Counted from the first letter of the stretch, positions 1 through 10,222 are shown. The stretch is DNA of 64,000 nt from Heterohyrax brucei (GCA_028571685.1 CM053154.1:10758001-10822000); one strand, 5' to 3'. The notes: a model not told the origin generated them from the letters alone. Numbers and translations: made by a program.

Positions 1-421
1 TTCAAAGCCATTTTGGAACCCTTTTTCTATAATGGCCATCAAAGCTGTCATCGTATTCCCCCTGATGTCCTGAATGTCATCCCGATGTCTTCCTTTCAAT
101 ATTTCCTTTATCTTCAGGTAAACAAAAAAGCCATTGGAGGCCAGATCAGGTGAGTCGGGAGGGTGTTCCACTCTAGTTATTTATTTACCGGCTAAAAATT
201 CCCTCACTGACAACTAAACATTGAAATTCACAAACTTGCCACCTGGCCACCATGTGCAATGGCCATTCCAGAAAGAGTTCCAAAATTGCTTTGAAGGGTG
301 GACTAGACACTGGCATCAGTGCATAGCTTCCCAAGGGGAGTACTTTAAAGGTGACTGTAGGGATATTCAGCAATGAATTATCTAGCACTTAGAACAATTA
401 AGTTAGTGGACTTAATTGTCA
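1..421 (-). mobile_element. Rearranged palindromic mariner derivative, copy 1 (left end outside window)
   Basis: The first ~195 bases are the 3' end of a mariner transposase gene read on the minus strand. Around 205-240 lies a terminal-repeat-like stretch (TTCACAAACTTGCCAC). From about 250 the same 3' coding end appears on the plus strand, reading MAIPE-like then FQNCFEGWTRH-like and CIASQGEYFKGD. This gives two inverted copies of one end flanking an internal terminal repeat. It aligns without an obvious length change to 25544-25966, so about 130 bases are missing beyond the window edge. It ends at a TA (422-423). It codes for no complete protein. Confidence 0.82.
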
Positions 422-423
422 TA

Positions 424-666
424 TCTCATGTTTCTAAGTGGGGAACAAATCTAAGTGAAATGTCAAGGCAGTGGTGGAAGGGATGAGAGACTTGTATGTA
501 ATAAAAGGACTTTGAGAAGGTTTTGGAAATACCAAGGTGGAGTAATTGTGGGGTGCCATTTTTAAGATCTTGGGGTCCTACCTCATCCAACAACTGTTTT
601 ATTCTCATGGTTTTAGAAGCTGATGATACAGTTTCTGAACACGAAAGCCAAGGTTCTAGCCCTCTG
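424..666. other. Unassigned sequence between mariner and RTE
   Basis: I recognise no gene or repeat family here. Composition is ordinary and no long open frame carries a domain. It may be an old interspersed repeat that I cannot name. Confidence 0.4.
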
Positions 667-1308
667 GTAGGTAGTCCAATATGTCAGATCATGACACATG
701 GCAAAAAGATTGAGGTTGCCAAAGATTTCCTTTTACTTAGATCCACAATCAATGCCAATGGAAGTAGCAGTTAAATCAAACATCAGACTTCATTGGGAAA
801 ATCCGCTTCAAAAGACCTCTTGAAAGTGTTCAAAAGCACAAATACCACCTTCAGGACTAAGATGTGCCTGACCCAAGCCGTGGTATGTTCACTTACCTCA
901 TATGCATGCAGTGTGAAAGCTGGACAATGAATAAGCAAGATCGAAGAAGAATTGGTGCCTTTGAATTATGATGTTGGTGAAGAATATCGAATATACCATG
1001 GACTGCCAGAAGAAGGAATAAATCTGTCTTGGCAGAAGTACAGCGAGAATGGTCATTAGAAGCAAGGATGGCGAGACTTCATCCCACATACTTTGGGCGT
1101 GCTATCAGAAGGAACTCCTAGAGAAGGACACTATGCTCGGTAAAGAAGAAGATCAGTGAAAGACGCGATAAGGTGGATTGATGCAGCGGCCGCTACAAGG
1201 GCTGTAGCATAGCAGCGAATGTGAGGTTGGTACAGTCCTGGGTGGTGTGTCTCTCTGTTGTATACAGGGTCATCGTGAGTCAGAATCCACTCTATGACAC
1301 CTAACAAC
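667..1308 (+). mobile_element. RTE-type LINE, 5'-truncated 3' end
   Basis: This is the last part of an RTE clade non-LTR retrotransposon: the end of the reverse transcriptase reading frame and the 3' tail. The translated pattern follows other copies here: a VAKDF-L-G-like segment, a SWTM-K-D-like segment, a DAFEL-CWRR-like segment, a FGH--R segment, and then a tail ending in CACCTAACAACAAC. The frame carries stops and small indels, so it is dead. Truncation at the 5' side is usual for target-primed reverse transcription. Confidence 0.82.
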
Positions 1309-1374
1309 AACCCCAGTCCAAACGGGAGTGGCAGATGATAAACGAGTGGACGCATACCTACAGGCAGACATGTG

Positions 1375-1720
1375 TGCTGTTGTCTGCTGCTCTCAAGTTG
1401 GCTTCTGACTGATGACCACCCCATGTCCAACAAAGGCCATGCTGCCTGATCCTGTGTCATCCCCGCGGTGGGCTGTGATTGGACTGCTGTGATCTGTAAG
1501 GTTTTCATGGACTGATTTTCAGAAGTTGATTGCCAGGCCTTTCTTCCTGATCTACTTGAGTCAGAGGATCCGCTGAAACCTATTCGGCATCACAGCTGCA
1601 TACAAAGCTTCTACTGAGAGGTGGTGATGGCTGCCCAGGAGGAGCCCGAGTCAGGAGCAGAGTCCACAGCCCCAGCCTGGAAGGCGAGACTTCTACCCCC
1701 AAATCACCACCATCCCATGA
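1375..1720 (-). mobile_element. Long tRNA-Gly-headed SINE with RTE-like tail
   Basis: Read on the minus strand, a degenerate tRNA-Gly-like head (near 1685-1720) is followed by a body shared with 19600-19945 and 13811-14060. The RTE-like tail lies near 1375-1420. The phrase CCAGGCCTTTCTTCCT in the body is shared with the 19.6 kb copy. It is a decayed old copy. Confidence 0.6.
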
Positions 1721-2684
1721 ACGCGTGGGTATTAGGCCATTTCTGAAATGGACTCTTCTATAGATCAAATAGGGTGATGTAACAGTCTGGGAGCAGAGGT
1801 GTTACTCAGCCTGAGATGTCAGGGAAGGTGTTTCAGAGGAGGGGACGTGTGGGTTGGGACATGGGCTCCTGCTTATTGGCCATGTTAGTTAATGGGGAAA
1901 AAGACACTCTGGGGAACGATGGGTCACTGCAGATTTCGGAAGTTAGCGATTTTTGCGTTTAACAGACAGCTCTTCTTGAATCCAAGTTTTATTCCTGAGA
2001 ACTATGTTTCCTTTCTAAAAAATTACAAACAAAACAAAAAACAAGAATTCCTTATGTTCAGTCAGAAGCAAGACTGCAGGTTTCTGAAAAGGTTATAAAA
2101 GTGGTAAACATAATCTTGTTGGTTCTGGAGACTTATCTGCTTAGTCTCTTGTGTGACATCAGGACGGTGTCTGGTGTGTGGCAGGAAATCAGTTTATTGA
2201 CCGGATGAATGAATGAATGAGAGAGAGAGGGAGGGATTGCCTAACCTGCAGAATTGTATTGCAGGCCATGTGTGCTCTGACATCTGCTGTTGAATCTCCC
2301 CCCCAAAATTCTAAACGTGGGGCCACCCTAGAGGTGCCCCTGGACTCCTTTGGATGGGGGTCTTTTCAGCAAGAACTCTGGGGGCCACTTGGAGTAATGT
2401 CTTTCTTCCTTTTTTAAGCCAGCATCCCCCAGAATTCTGACACAAGCACAAAATCTGGGCTTTGTCATGCCCCAAACGACAGGCTCTGGGTGCTGAGGAC
2501 AGCAGGGGGAAGGCAAGAGGCCTGGGAGCTGCCTGTGCCTTGGGCTGTGGGGCTGTGAACAAACCTTCTCCTTGACTGACTGAACCTCGGTTTCCACGTG
2601 AATAAAAGGCTCTGGGTCATGCGCACCTTGGGGTCTCTGAGTAACATTAAAATTAAGAACCAGACTACCAACAAAAAGGTTGAC
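1721..2684. other. Unique sequence with a short simple repeat
   Basis: No exon or RNA gene is seen. A short GAAT repeat running into a GA-rich run lies at about 2205-2232. The remainder is mixed-composition sequence without a repeat family I can name. Confidence 0.4.
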
Positions 2685-2835
2685 AATTAAAACCCATCCA
2701 GAGATGCCTCGGAATATAAGCTTGGCATTCTGCTTCTGAAAGATCACAGCCTTGAAAAACCCTATAGGCTGCATTTTAACTCATGAGGGGCGCCAGGAGC
2801 TAGAATCGACCTGACCCCAGCTAATGATAATGCTC
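2685..2835 (+). mobile_element. AfroSINE-like SINE fragment
   Basis: The body has the GATCACAGCCTTGAAAA stretch and a degraded tail, GGCGCCAGGAGCTAGAATCG, where other copies have the conserved GTCGCTATGAGTCGGAAT type. The head is missing or strongly decayed. Confidence 0.6.
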
Positions 2836-4009
2836 GGGACTGCTCTCAGGATCACGGGAGTCGCTGCATGTGCCATTTCAAGGACACTCAGTGGAACTCA
2901 ATACATGCAACTCTTCTGTGCCCCAACCTCTCCTGTCCCCGTCCGTCTGAAGGACACGTAAGGATAGGGAGACGCTGCGGCCAGCTCCGTGCGAAGTCCC
3001 CGCAAGCAGGAACTCATCTATTGTGGCCTTGCAAAGGGCCAGCTAAGAGTCTCCGGTTTATAGAAGTGGAGCCTGGAGGCGAGGGGGTTAGGACGCATGC
3101 CAGCATCACCCGGCTGGACAGGTCAGCGGGGACCTGAGCTCCATTCTGATGACCTCTGGAGCCCGGGCTTGTAAGCTCTCCGCTGGGCTAGTGGCCACAG
3201 GCGGTGCTTCAGAAGCCTCCCCTCACTTTCTAAACCTGTAGCACTTTCAGAAGTGTTCCCAATTTTCTCAGCTCCACTTGAAGGCAATAAAGATGATGGT
3301 GTGATTGTCTTCTGGTGCACGAGGTGTTCCTTGTTAACGGCGCAGGACGGTGCAGTTTATATTGACAGTGGGGAATAGGCAAGGCTAATTACCACTTTTC
3401 TTGCATTTGTGCTTGAAAATCCTAATTACGGACACTGAAGCATTTTTTTAAAAAAAGAGAATCTGTGTCAGCTGCAGCCTTTTCTCAAAGCCCCACTGGC
3501 TGTTTACTCATTTTCATCAGGGAAGGCGGGTTTTTCTCATGACCCTCCGCAGTCCGCCTGAATGGGCCATTGTCCGGGGCATCTGTAAGTGGCCCTGACT
3601 GCCTGGAGCCTGTGTCCCTGCACTCTGCCCCGTGTGGCCGCTCTGGGGCCCATCAGCCTTGGCGTGGTGCACATCAAGGTATCTGTCTTTCTCCGACCAT
3701 GGATCTTGCTTTGACTTGAAGACCCAGAGGGAAGCATCCCCCTTCCGGTTCTCCATCCAGGCTCACCTCCCGCCCCTAGTCAGGAAGCTGGCTGCAGAGA
3801 GGACATGGGGGAGGATAAAAGCACCCAGACTGGTACCAACAAGCCTGTGCAGCCAGCTGAGTCTCTGTCTGCTTGTGCCAGGCATGATGACAGCTTGGGC
3901 TTCTGGAAGAGGGTGAAGCCCCAAAGACCCAAACCCAGTGTGGTGCCTTCAGCTGGGTTTCCTGCCTGACAACCAGAAAAAATAAAAATAAATTTGTGTG
4001 CTTTCTTGT
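2836..4009. other. Unique sequence with a possible conserved non-coding segment
   Basis: No gene is recognised. The part at about 3335-3510 is free of repeats, AT-rich and carries CTAATTA-type motifs and a CAGCTG E-box. It could be a conserved non-coding element, but this rests on composition only. The rest (2836-3330 and 3510-4009) shows nothing I can assign. Confidence 0.35.
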
Positions 4010-4499
4010 TGTCTTCGTCATCTGGTACTGCTATAACAGAGATACTACAAGTGGATGTCTTTAAAAAGAGAAATTTTACTTTGTCACCGTCCAGTAGGTT
4101 AAAAGTCCAAATTCAGGGTGTCAGCTCCAGGGGAAGACTTTCTCCGCCGGCTCTGGAGGAAGGTCCTTGTCGTCAGTCTTCCCCTGGGCTGGGAGCCTTT
4201 GAGGTGCAGGGACCCTGGTCCTCTCCAAAGGACGCGCTCAGTTTCCAGCACTGCTTTCTTTCTTGATGGTTTGAGGTCCCCAAACGTCTCTGCTAGCTTC
4301 TTTCCTTTGTGTCTTGAGAGACCATCTCAAGGCACAAACCAGTCTTACCCACTGAGTCCTGCCCTACCAACCCAACTGCGGTCCATCCGCCCTCATTAAC
4401 ACCACAGGGGAAAGGGTTTACTGCACAGAGGAACATCCTATAATTCTGGGGGTCATGGCCCAGCCAAATTTCTGGAGGAACACAATTCAATCCATAATA
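4010..4499 (-). mobile_element. Solo LTR, MLT1-like (ERVL-MaLR type)
   Basis: This is a fossil LTR on the minus strand, one of eight related copies in the window. Read in sense orientation, the family opens with TGTCATGGATTGAATTG and ends with a stretch like GCAGCACTAGATGACTAAGACA shortened by decay. No internal retroviral part is present. The assignment rests on resemblance to MLT1 LTRs as I remember them. Confidence 0.72.
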
Positions 4500-4540
4500 C
4501 TCGGCAGGGAGATTTTTGATACACTTTGGAAATAAAGTCC

Positions 4541-4655
4541 TCTGGACTTAAGCATAAAAACAATTGTGGACATGACTCCAGACTGGATGGTGTTTCGTTC
4601 TCTTGTGAGTAAGGTCGCTATGAGTCAGAACCTACTTGATGGCACCTGACAACAA
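4541..4655 (+). mobile_element. RTE 3' tail fragment
   Basis: About 115 bases of the RTE 3' end, running from the AAGCATAAAAACAATTGTGG stretch to the GGCACCTGACAACAA tail. It stands directly upstream of a second RTE fragment in the same orientation. Confidence 0.72.
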
Positions 4656-4692
4656 TGACAGGCTACCATAGTCAGACAGGACATCCAAGGAT

Positions 4693-5192
4693 GTCCTGCA
4701 CTTGGCAAACCTGCTGCAGAAGACCTCTTAGAGTGTTGAAAAGCAAAGAGGTTCCCTTGAAGACTAAGGTGCTCCTGACCCAAGCCATGGTGTTTTCAAT
4801 CACCTATGCATGTGAGAGATGGACGATGAATAAGGAAGACTGAAGACCTGACACCTTTGAATTGTGATGTTGGAGAAGAATATCGAATATGAACGACCAA
4901 AAGAAGGAACAAGTACCACCAGAGTTCACCTTAGCAGCAAGGATGGCGAGACTACATCTAACATACTTTGGACTTGTTGTCAGGCAGAATCGTCCCTGGA
5001 GAAAGAAATCATTCTTGTTAAAGTAGAAGGTCAACAAAAAAGAGGAAACCCGTCAGTGAGATGATTGACACGGTAGCTGCAACAACGTGCTTAACCATAG
5101 CAACCGTCGTGAGGATGCGCAGGACCGGTGGTGTTTCCTTCTGTCCTACGTAGGGTTGCTATGACTCGGAACTGACCCAACAGCACCGGGTT
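4693..5192 (+). mobile_element. RTE-type LINE, 5'-truncated 3' end
   Basis: The C-terminal end of an RTE polymerase frame and its tail. Landmarks are LTQAMVFSITYAC (about 4776-4814), a WTMNKED segment, a LEKEI-LVKVEGQQKRG-like segment near 5000, and a tail with GGTTGCTATGACTCGGAACT. The frame is interrupted, so this is a dead copy. It is a second insertion rather than a continuation of 4541-4655, because the tail of that fragment is already complete. Confidence 0.8.
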
Positions 5193-5459
5193 TGGTTGGG
5201 ATGTAGACGTCAAGGTCACCACACCCCTTCTACCTCTCAGACTTGACATTTCTGACAATCTGGGGCCAGTCTCACCAGCACAATGCCCAGGTCACCACGG
5301 ATGTCTGATACCTGACTGCTGGACTGAACTGCAGGGTGAGGGGTCAGATGCACACCAAGCCGGTGGAGAAGAGCTTGGTGGCTGTCCCCAGGGGTGAGAC
5401 CAACTCTCATGTTCTTGAGTTTCTCTGTGTGAGTTCCAAGGTTGCCCTGCCCCCAACAC
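5193..5459. other. Unassigned sequence
   Basis: Between an RTE tail and a SINE. I see no gene, structured RNA or named repeat. Confidence 0.4.
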
Positions 5460-5800
5460 TAAAGCAGTTACCCTCAAGTTGACTTGACTCATAGTGACAC
5501 CATGTGGATCACAGTACAACTATACTACACAGGGTTTTAAAAAAGTTTTGTTGTCGTGGTGGTGGTAGCAAAAATACACAGACACTTGCCAATTCAACGG
5601 TTTCGATCGGTACACATTAATGACAAAAATTATCTTTGTGCTGCACAATCCCTAATTCCATGGGATTTTCAGTGGCTGATTTGGGCAAGCAGATTACCAG
5701 ATCTTCTTCCAAGATACCTCTGGGTGGACTTGAACCTCCAACTCTTCAATTATCAGCCAAGTACGTTAACCATTTATACCATCCCAGGGCTGGGTTTCTG
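5460..5800 (-). mobile_element. AfroSINE-like SINE, interrupted by an insertion
   Basis: A minus-strand SINE of the subtype with GTGGATCACAGTACAACT and a body with CAGTGGCTGATTTGGGC. The expected continuous stretch is broken after CAGGGTTTT (near 5535) and resumes near 5659 at TGGGATTTTCAGTGG. The insert is listed separately. Confidence 0.7.
5535..5658 (-). mobile_element. Short L1-like fragment inserted in a SINE
   Basis: About 120 bases containing AAAATACACAGACACTTGCC and CCAATTCAACGG resemble the reverse complement of an L1 3' end. The SINE text on either side ends and restarts with a similar G-GTTTT / GGGATTTT string, a likely target-site duplication. The family call is tentative. Confidence 0.45.
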
Positions 5801-6254
5801 CTGGGAACTTTGTACTTTAGAATGAGCTGAGCCATGTGCTCCACTGCTTTCCCAGGGTCTGGGGACTCCCCCACTCCAAAATCCTCGAGAGAGCCACATC
5901 GTCAACACCATGGAGGGGATCGCCTTTCCTTAATGATCAAGACAGGGGCAGGAGAGGAAGCATGTCCAGTGCCAACAATACCATGCCAGGGAGGACTGGC
6001 CAGTCTGCAGGGCAGGACAGAGGACTCCACCCTTACTCAGGCCTGGAGCACTCAGTGGCACAGCGTGGGCCCGCAGCTCATGGCCAGCCTCACCACCGAG
6101 CCCTGGCATTCACTCTCTGTCTTGTGTTCATGTCTGTACAAGCAATAGCTTCCACCTCATGAAAATGTGCAGAGCGAACATAGACAAAGGGCTTAGCACA
6201 GTGCCTGATCCATTGATCAGCAACTGTTGTTACTACCACCAGTGTCCAGATAGT
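5801..6254. other. Unassigned sequence
   Basis: Moderately GC-rich, with overlapping open frames of about 105 codons but no domain signature. I cannot support a gene. Confidence 0.35.
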
Positions 6255-6783
6255 TGTTGCTGTTAGGTGCCTTCGAGTTGGTTCTGACTCACAGTGACCC
6301 TGTTCACAACAGAACAAAACACTGCCTGGTCTCGCACCAAGTCCACAGTTGGTTCTGTGCTGAAGCCCATGGTTGGCTGCAGCCTTTGCTTCAGTGCATC
6401 CTGTCCAAGGTCTTCCTCTTTTGCCTTGACCGTCCGCTCTACCAAGCACGATGTCCTTCTCCAGGGACTGATCCCTCCTGACAACATGGCCAAAGTTTTT
6501 AAGAGGCAGTCTCTCCACCCTTGCTTCCAAGGAGCAGTGTTGTAGTACGTCTTCCAGAACAGATCTGTTTGTCCTTTTGGTCGTCTGTGGTATGTTCACT
6601 ATTTTTCTCCAACACCACAATTCAAAGGTGTCAATTCTTCTGTCTTCTTTATTTATGGTCCAGCTTTTGTATACATATGATACAACTGAAAATACCATGG
6701 CTTAGGTCAGGTGCACCTTAGTCTTCAAGGTAACATCTTTACTTTCCAATACTTTAAAGAGGTCCTTTGCAGCAGATGAGTGT
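6255..6783 (-). mobile_element. RTE-type LINE 3' end with a long open C-terminal frame
   Basis: Minus-strand RTE fragment. The frame from 6698 down to 6090 is open for about 200 codons, and the part within the element is a clear RTE polymerase C-terminus: WTINKEDRRIDTFELWCWRK, then RTNRSVLEDVLQHCSLEAR, then FGHVVRRDQSLEKDIVLG and GKRGRPWTG. It runs into non-element sequence after the tail, so the open frame is a remnant, not a host gene. The 5' edge at 6783 is a truncation. Confidence 0.87.
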
Positions 6784-7005
6784 CCACAGGAAACTCAACC
6801 TCTGATTGATTAATTAGCTAGAAATATTGTTTAGCCTTGAATTTGGGATATGCTCTTGGTAAATCAGACAGAGTCAAGGACTTGAACCCTACCGTGTCTA
6901 CGGTCGATGTGTATGGCAGTGGCACGATGGTGATGTCCCGGGGAGGATGAGGCGCGGGACACCTGGCTTTTAGATCTTATGGATCAAAATAGGCATCATG
7001 CCACT
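6784..7005. other. Unassigned sequence
   Basis: About 220 bases of mixed composition with no gene or named repeat seen. Confidence 0.35.
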
Positions 7006-7150
7006 CATTCATTCATTCATGCATTCGCCTGACAAACGTTTACTGAGCACACAGTGAGTTGCAGGCACTGTGCTAGGCTCTTGGAGTTCTGGTGATGAAC
7101 AAGAGACAAGTTCAAGGAGTTTATGGCCTAACTGGGAGGTCTGAGAAGAC
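7006..7150 (-). mobile_element. L2 LINE 3' end
   Basis: Begins with an ATTCATTCATTCAT run followed by AAACGTTTACTGAGCAC and GGCACTGTGCTAGGCTCTTG. This is the reverse complement of the usual L2 terminus. Divergence is high, as expected for this mammal-wide family. Confidence 0.7.
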
Positions 7151-7203
7151 AGATTACAAGATATAAGCAAGCCATGGATGAGGTCATTTCTTGGAGTTCT
7201 TTG

Positions 7204-7560
7204 GTTATCTCTTGCTGTGTAGCAAACAGCCCTGCAACATAGTAGCTTAAAACAATCACCACCATTGATTTGCTCAGGTATCTGCCTTTGGGTCAGGGCT
7301 GGACAGTGGCGGCTCATCCTTGCTCCGTGTGACTCCCCTGGGGCTGGAAGATCCATTTCTAGGATGGTGCGCTCATGTGGCTGGCAAGTGGGTGTTGGCT
7401 GGGGCTGGGGACTCAGGTAGAGTGATTGATCAGACCCTAGTTGTCCTCTCTGTGGCCTTTCCTTCTGCCTAGGTGGGACTTCTCATGGGGTAGTGCTGTG
7501 GTTGGCAAGTCGAAGACAAATGTCCCCAGGGGACAAGCCCAGCAGACAAGGGCTTGTTAA
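7204..7560. other. Old interspersed repeat, family not assigned
   Basis: The pattern 'TATCTCTTGCTGTGTAGCAA ... TAGTAGCTTAAAACAATCAC ... GGGTCAGGGCTGGACAG' is typical of an old mammalian repeat, possibly an LTR. I cannot name the family with confidence. Confidence 0.4.
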
Positions 7561-7620
7561 CCCCTTTTAGCATCACACAATACTAAAGCCTCATCAGCCA
7601 GAGTGGTCCAAGCCTAGAGT

Positions 7621-7685
7621 CAGTGTGTATGTGTGTGTGTGTCTGTGTGTGTGTATGTGTGTGAGAGAGAGAGAGAGAGAGAGTG
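7621..7685. repeat. Compound microsatellite (TG)n-(AG)n
   Basis: A TGTG-rich run with a few TATG interruptions passes directly into an uninterrupted AG run of about ten units. Confidence 0.95.
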
Positions 7686-8092
7686 TTGGTGGGGAGGCTA
7701 CATAATATGCTGGAACCCAGGAGCCACGTTCACTGAGGTCAGCTCAGTGACAGCTGCCCACAGGTGGTGACGCATGTCATGATGACATAAAGCAGAGGGA
7801 TGAGATGGAGAGAGAATGGGAGTGTGAGATGGTCAGGAACTTTCTGAGAAGGTGACATCTAAGCCCAAGTGTGCCACGAGCGGTGGCCAGGCATGGAGAA
7901 AGTGGTGGCATCATCGTGCTAGGTGATGAGATTGGCAGAGGCAAGGACCCTCAGGCGATAATGAGCTTTCCATTTCTGGGGGGACACAAAGGTCATCAGG
8001 GCTGGACCCAGTGCTGGCACGGGGAGTAGAAGGAGGTGAGGTCTGAGTGGCAGCAGAGGCCTGGTTGTGGCCCTGAGGGCTGTGGGTCGGAC
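7686..8092. other. Ancient L2-like sequence and unassigned DNA
   Basis: The stretch around 7830-8080 ('AACTTTCTGAGAAGGTGACA ... CAGGCATGGAGAAAG') resembles the older internal part of L2 LINEs. No gene is seen. The frame that opens at 8036 starts with GTG and runs into the SINE at 8093. Confidence 0.4.
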
Positions 8093-8285
8093 CCCAAACT
8101 GGTTGCTGTCAAATTACTTCCAACTCATGGTAACCCCACATGTGTTGCAGTAGAACCGAGCTCCACAGGGTTATTTTTAAAGAGTAGATCTCAAGGCCTT
8201 TCTACCAAGGCACCTCTGGTGGACTCGAACCTGCAACCCTTCAGTCAGCAGCCAAACATGTTTAAGTGTGCCACCCAGAGCCTCT
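8093..8285 (-). mobile_element. AfroSINE-like SINE
   Basis: Minus strand. Body GAACCGAGCTCCACAGGGTT, then CAAGGCCTTTCTACCAAGGC, then a head with GGTGGACTCGAACCTGCAAC and a CACCCAGAG end. Confidence 0.8.
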
Positions 8286-8544
8286 GTGGGGAGGAGATTG
8301 GAATTTGCACCAACCAAGATGAGAAGCCTTTTAAAAGATTCACGCAAGACAATGATGCCATCTGCTTAGGCAATCGCGAGCACCACCCCCTCTCTCTTTC
8401 TCCCCCACCCCTCTGTTTTCATTTACAAAAGCAGAAGTCTGCCTGGGTAGCCTCTAAGGTCCCTTCTAGACCATTTTCATCAAAGAGCTCCAGACCCAGT
8501 GACTCAGTGTCTGGATCTGGATTGGCCTTCTCTGCCGGAGGAAG

Positions 8545-8725
8545 CCCCTGGGTGGTGCCAGTGGTTTCTGCTGCACTGCTAACCTGGGTTAGTAGGTCAA
8601 ACTCACCAAGTGGTGCCACTGCAGAAAGGCCTGGCAACCTGCTTCTGTAACGATTACACCAAGAAAATCCTATAGAGTGGTTCTATTCGGTCACACACGG
8701 GCTCAGTGGCCATGGGTGCTGTGCT
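8545..8725 (+). mobile_element. AfroSINE-like SINE
   Basis: Plus strand. Head CCCCTGGGTGGTGCCAGTGG, body with AAGGCCTGGCAACCTGCTTC and a decayed tail GGGCTCAGTGGCCATGGG. It is somewhat diverged. Confidence 0.7.
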
Positions 8726-9654
8726 GGAATTTCTTGCCTACAAAGTGTTAAAACTTGTTAAAGAAGGCATCGTCTGGTAAGGTCTGCAGGCTCCTTCCTG
8801 GGCCTCATCAAGTGCCTTCTGTGCACAGACAGACGTGAACGCCAAGATGCCTCAGCAGAGACTGAGCAAAACAGCAGGAATATCAGTCATCAGAGAATTA
8901 GCAAGGGTGCGGTTCCTCCAGTCTAGACAAGAACCACAGATAAACCGGATTCCGGGGAGCTAGCATTACCTGGGGCTCCAGAGTCTGGGGGGTACCAGGC
9001 TAGGAGCTTTCTTTTGAATTTAATTAGATTCAAATGGTTGATAGGTACCTGAAAGAAGGAGCTGAGCATTTAAAATTATTCCAAAGGTATTTTTTCCCCA
9101 GGTAGCCTCGTGGGGAGCCGCCAGCTAACAACACGTCTGAGACAGCAGCCCGGTGTGTCATCTTGAACTAGTTGAAACCAGCCAGGCTGCTCCCCACTTG
9201 GAGCTGCTGGCTATTAGCTTGGGAGCTAGACAAGCAGGTGGGCAAGGAGGACACCCTTGCTTTTAAATGGGCAGGAACAGGCGGGGTGCCTCTCTGAAGC
9301 TTCTCTTGCAGCCAACTCAGGCTCTCGCAGCAGTTCAGTCTTAGATGGGCTTTTTTCATTTAAACAGTACTTTTTTGAAAGGTTAGAATTTAATCCTCTC
9401 CCCTGATAGAGTTATTTCAGTTGCCACTGATCCTTCTGATAAATGAGACAGGAGGGGGAGGACTCATTATTCTTGCTACTGAAGGATTTCAGTTTATAAA
9501 AGCCTGCAACAATGTAATAATTAAGCCCAGCAACAGGACGGCTGCAAGTCTGGGCTGGTCTACTTTCTATTAATTTTCCGAAGCAAGTTTTTGCTGCAGA
9601 GTTAAGGTTACACGAAGTGACGACTGTAAGATCGTTAGGATGTTTTTGGAAGAT
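8726..9654. other. Repeat-poor stretch with candidate conserved non-coding DNA
   Basis: I see no repeat family and no gene. The part at about 9360-9610 is AT-rich with homeodomain-like cores (TAATAATTAAG, CTATTAATTTT) and TTTATAAAAG, and resembles a conserved enhancer in texture. A shorter AT-rich patch is at 9010-9100. There is no direct evidence for function. Confidence 0.35.
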
Positions 9655-9822
9655 AAGCTTGTTGGCGTTGATGCCAGTTCCTAGAGACCCTATAGGACAG
9701 AGTAGAACTACCCTGCAGGGTTTCCAAAGTGGAGGTCTTCATGGGAGCTTCTGGTGGGTTCAAACCACTGACCTTTCAGTTGGCAGTGATGTCCTTAACC
9801 ACTGTGACACCAGGGCTCCTGA
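9655..9822 (-). mobile_element. AfroSINE-like SINE
   Basis: Minus strand. GAGACCCTATAGGACAGAGT, TGCAGGGTTTCCAAAG and a head with TTGGCAGTGATGTCCTTAAC and CACCAGGGCTCC. It is near complete. Confidence 0.85.
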
Positions 9823-10106
9823 TTTGGGGAAGATGGTGGATTTCAAAGAGTTATACTTGGGAGGCTAAACAAGCTTCATTATCTTGATTCCAGGTCTCAG
9901 CTGCTTGTTCAGAGCTCTGATCTGTATATATGGTAATTGATATCATTTCCTCGCATTTCATCCTGAGCTTTGATTGTTCCCACCACTGTTCTTCAGAAAT
10001 GAGACGTATCATAAAGAATTGGAAAGTAGGAGTCTAGCATCTTCCAAGGAATACAGAATCTGTGTAGCAACGGCTGCTTCCACATGCACCACTGTGGAAA
10101 AGACGA
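9823..10106. other. Unassigned sequence
   Basis: Mixed composition. Nothing recognisable. Confidence 0.35.
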
Positions 10107-10222
10107 GGGTTATTACGTACGTCCTTACAGAGGCGGAAGGCTGTGTTATTATAAACGTCCTTGTTACAGGGCGGGGGGGGGAGGCTCTGTTGCTATGTAC
10201 ATCCTTACAGAGGGGGAAGGCT
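10107..10222. repeat. Three-unit minisatellite, about 36-44 base units
   Basis: Three imperfect direct copies at about 10107-10142, 10143-10186 and 10187-10222. Each contains a GTTATT/GTTGCT start, a T-C-T-A-GT/AC-CC-TTACAG core and a G-rich GG-GAAGGCT end. The middle copy has an expanded G run. No gene overlaps it. Confidence 0.75.

Noticed and set aside
6090-6698. A 202-codon minus-strand open frame that looks like a gene
   Set aside because: The N-terminal two thirds is the RTE polymerase C-terminus, and the remainder is read-through of the tail and neighbouring DNA.
8036-8650. A 204-codon plus-strand open frame
   Set aside because: It starts with GTG and runs through two AfroSINE copies (8093-8285 and 8545-8725), so it is a chance frame.
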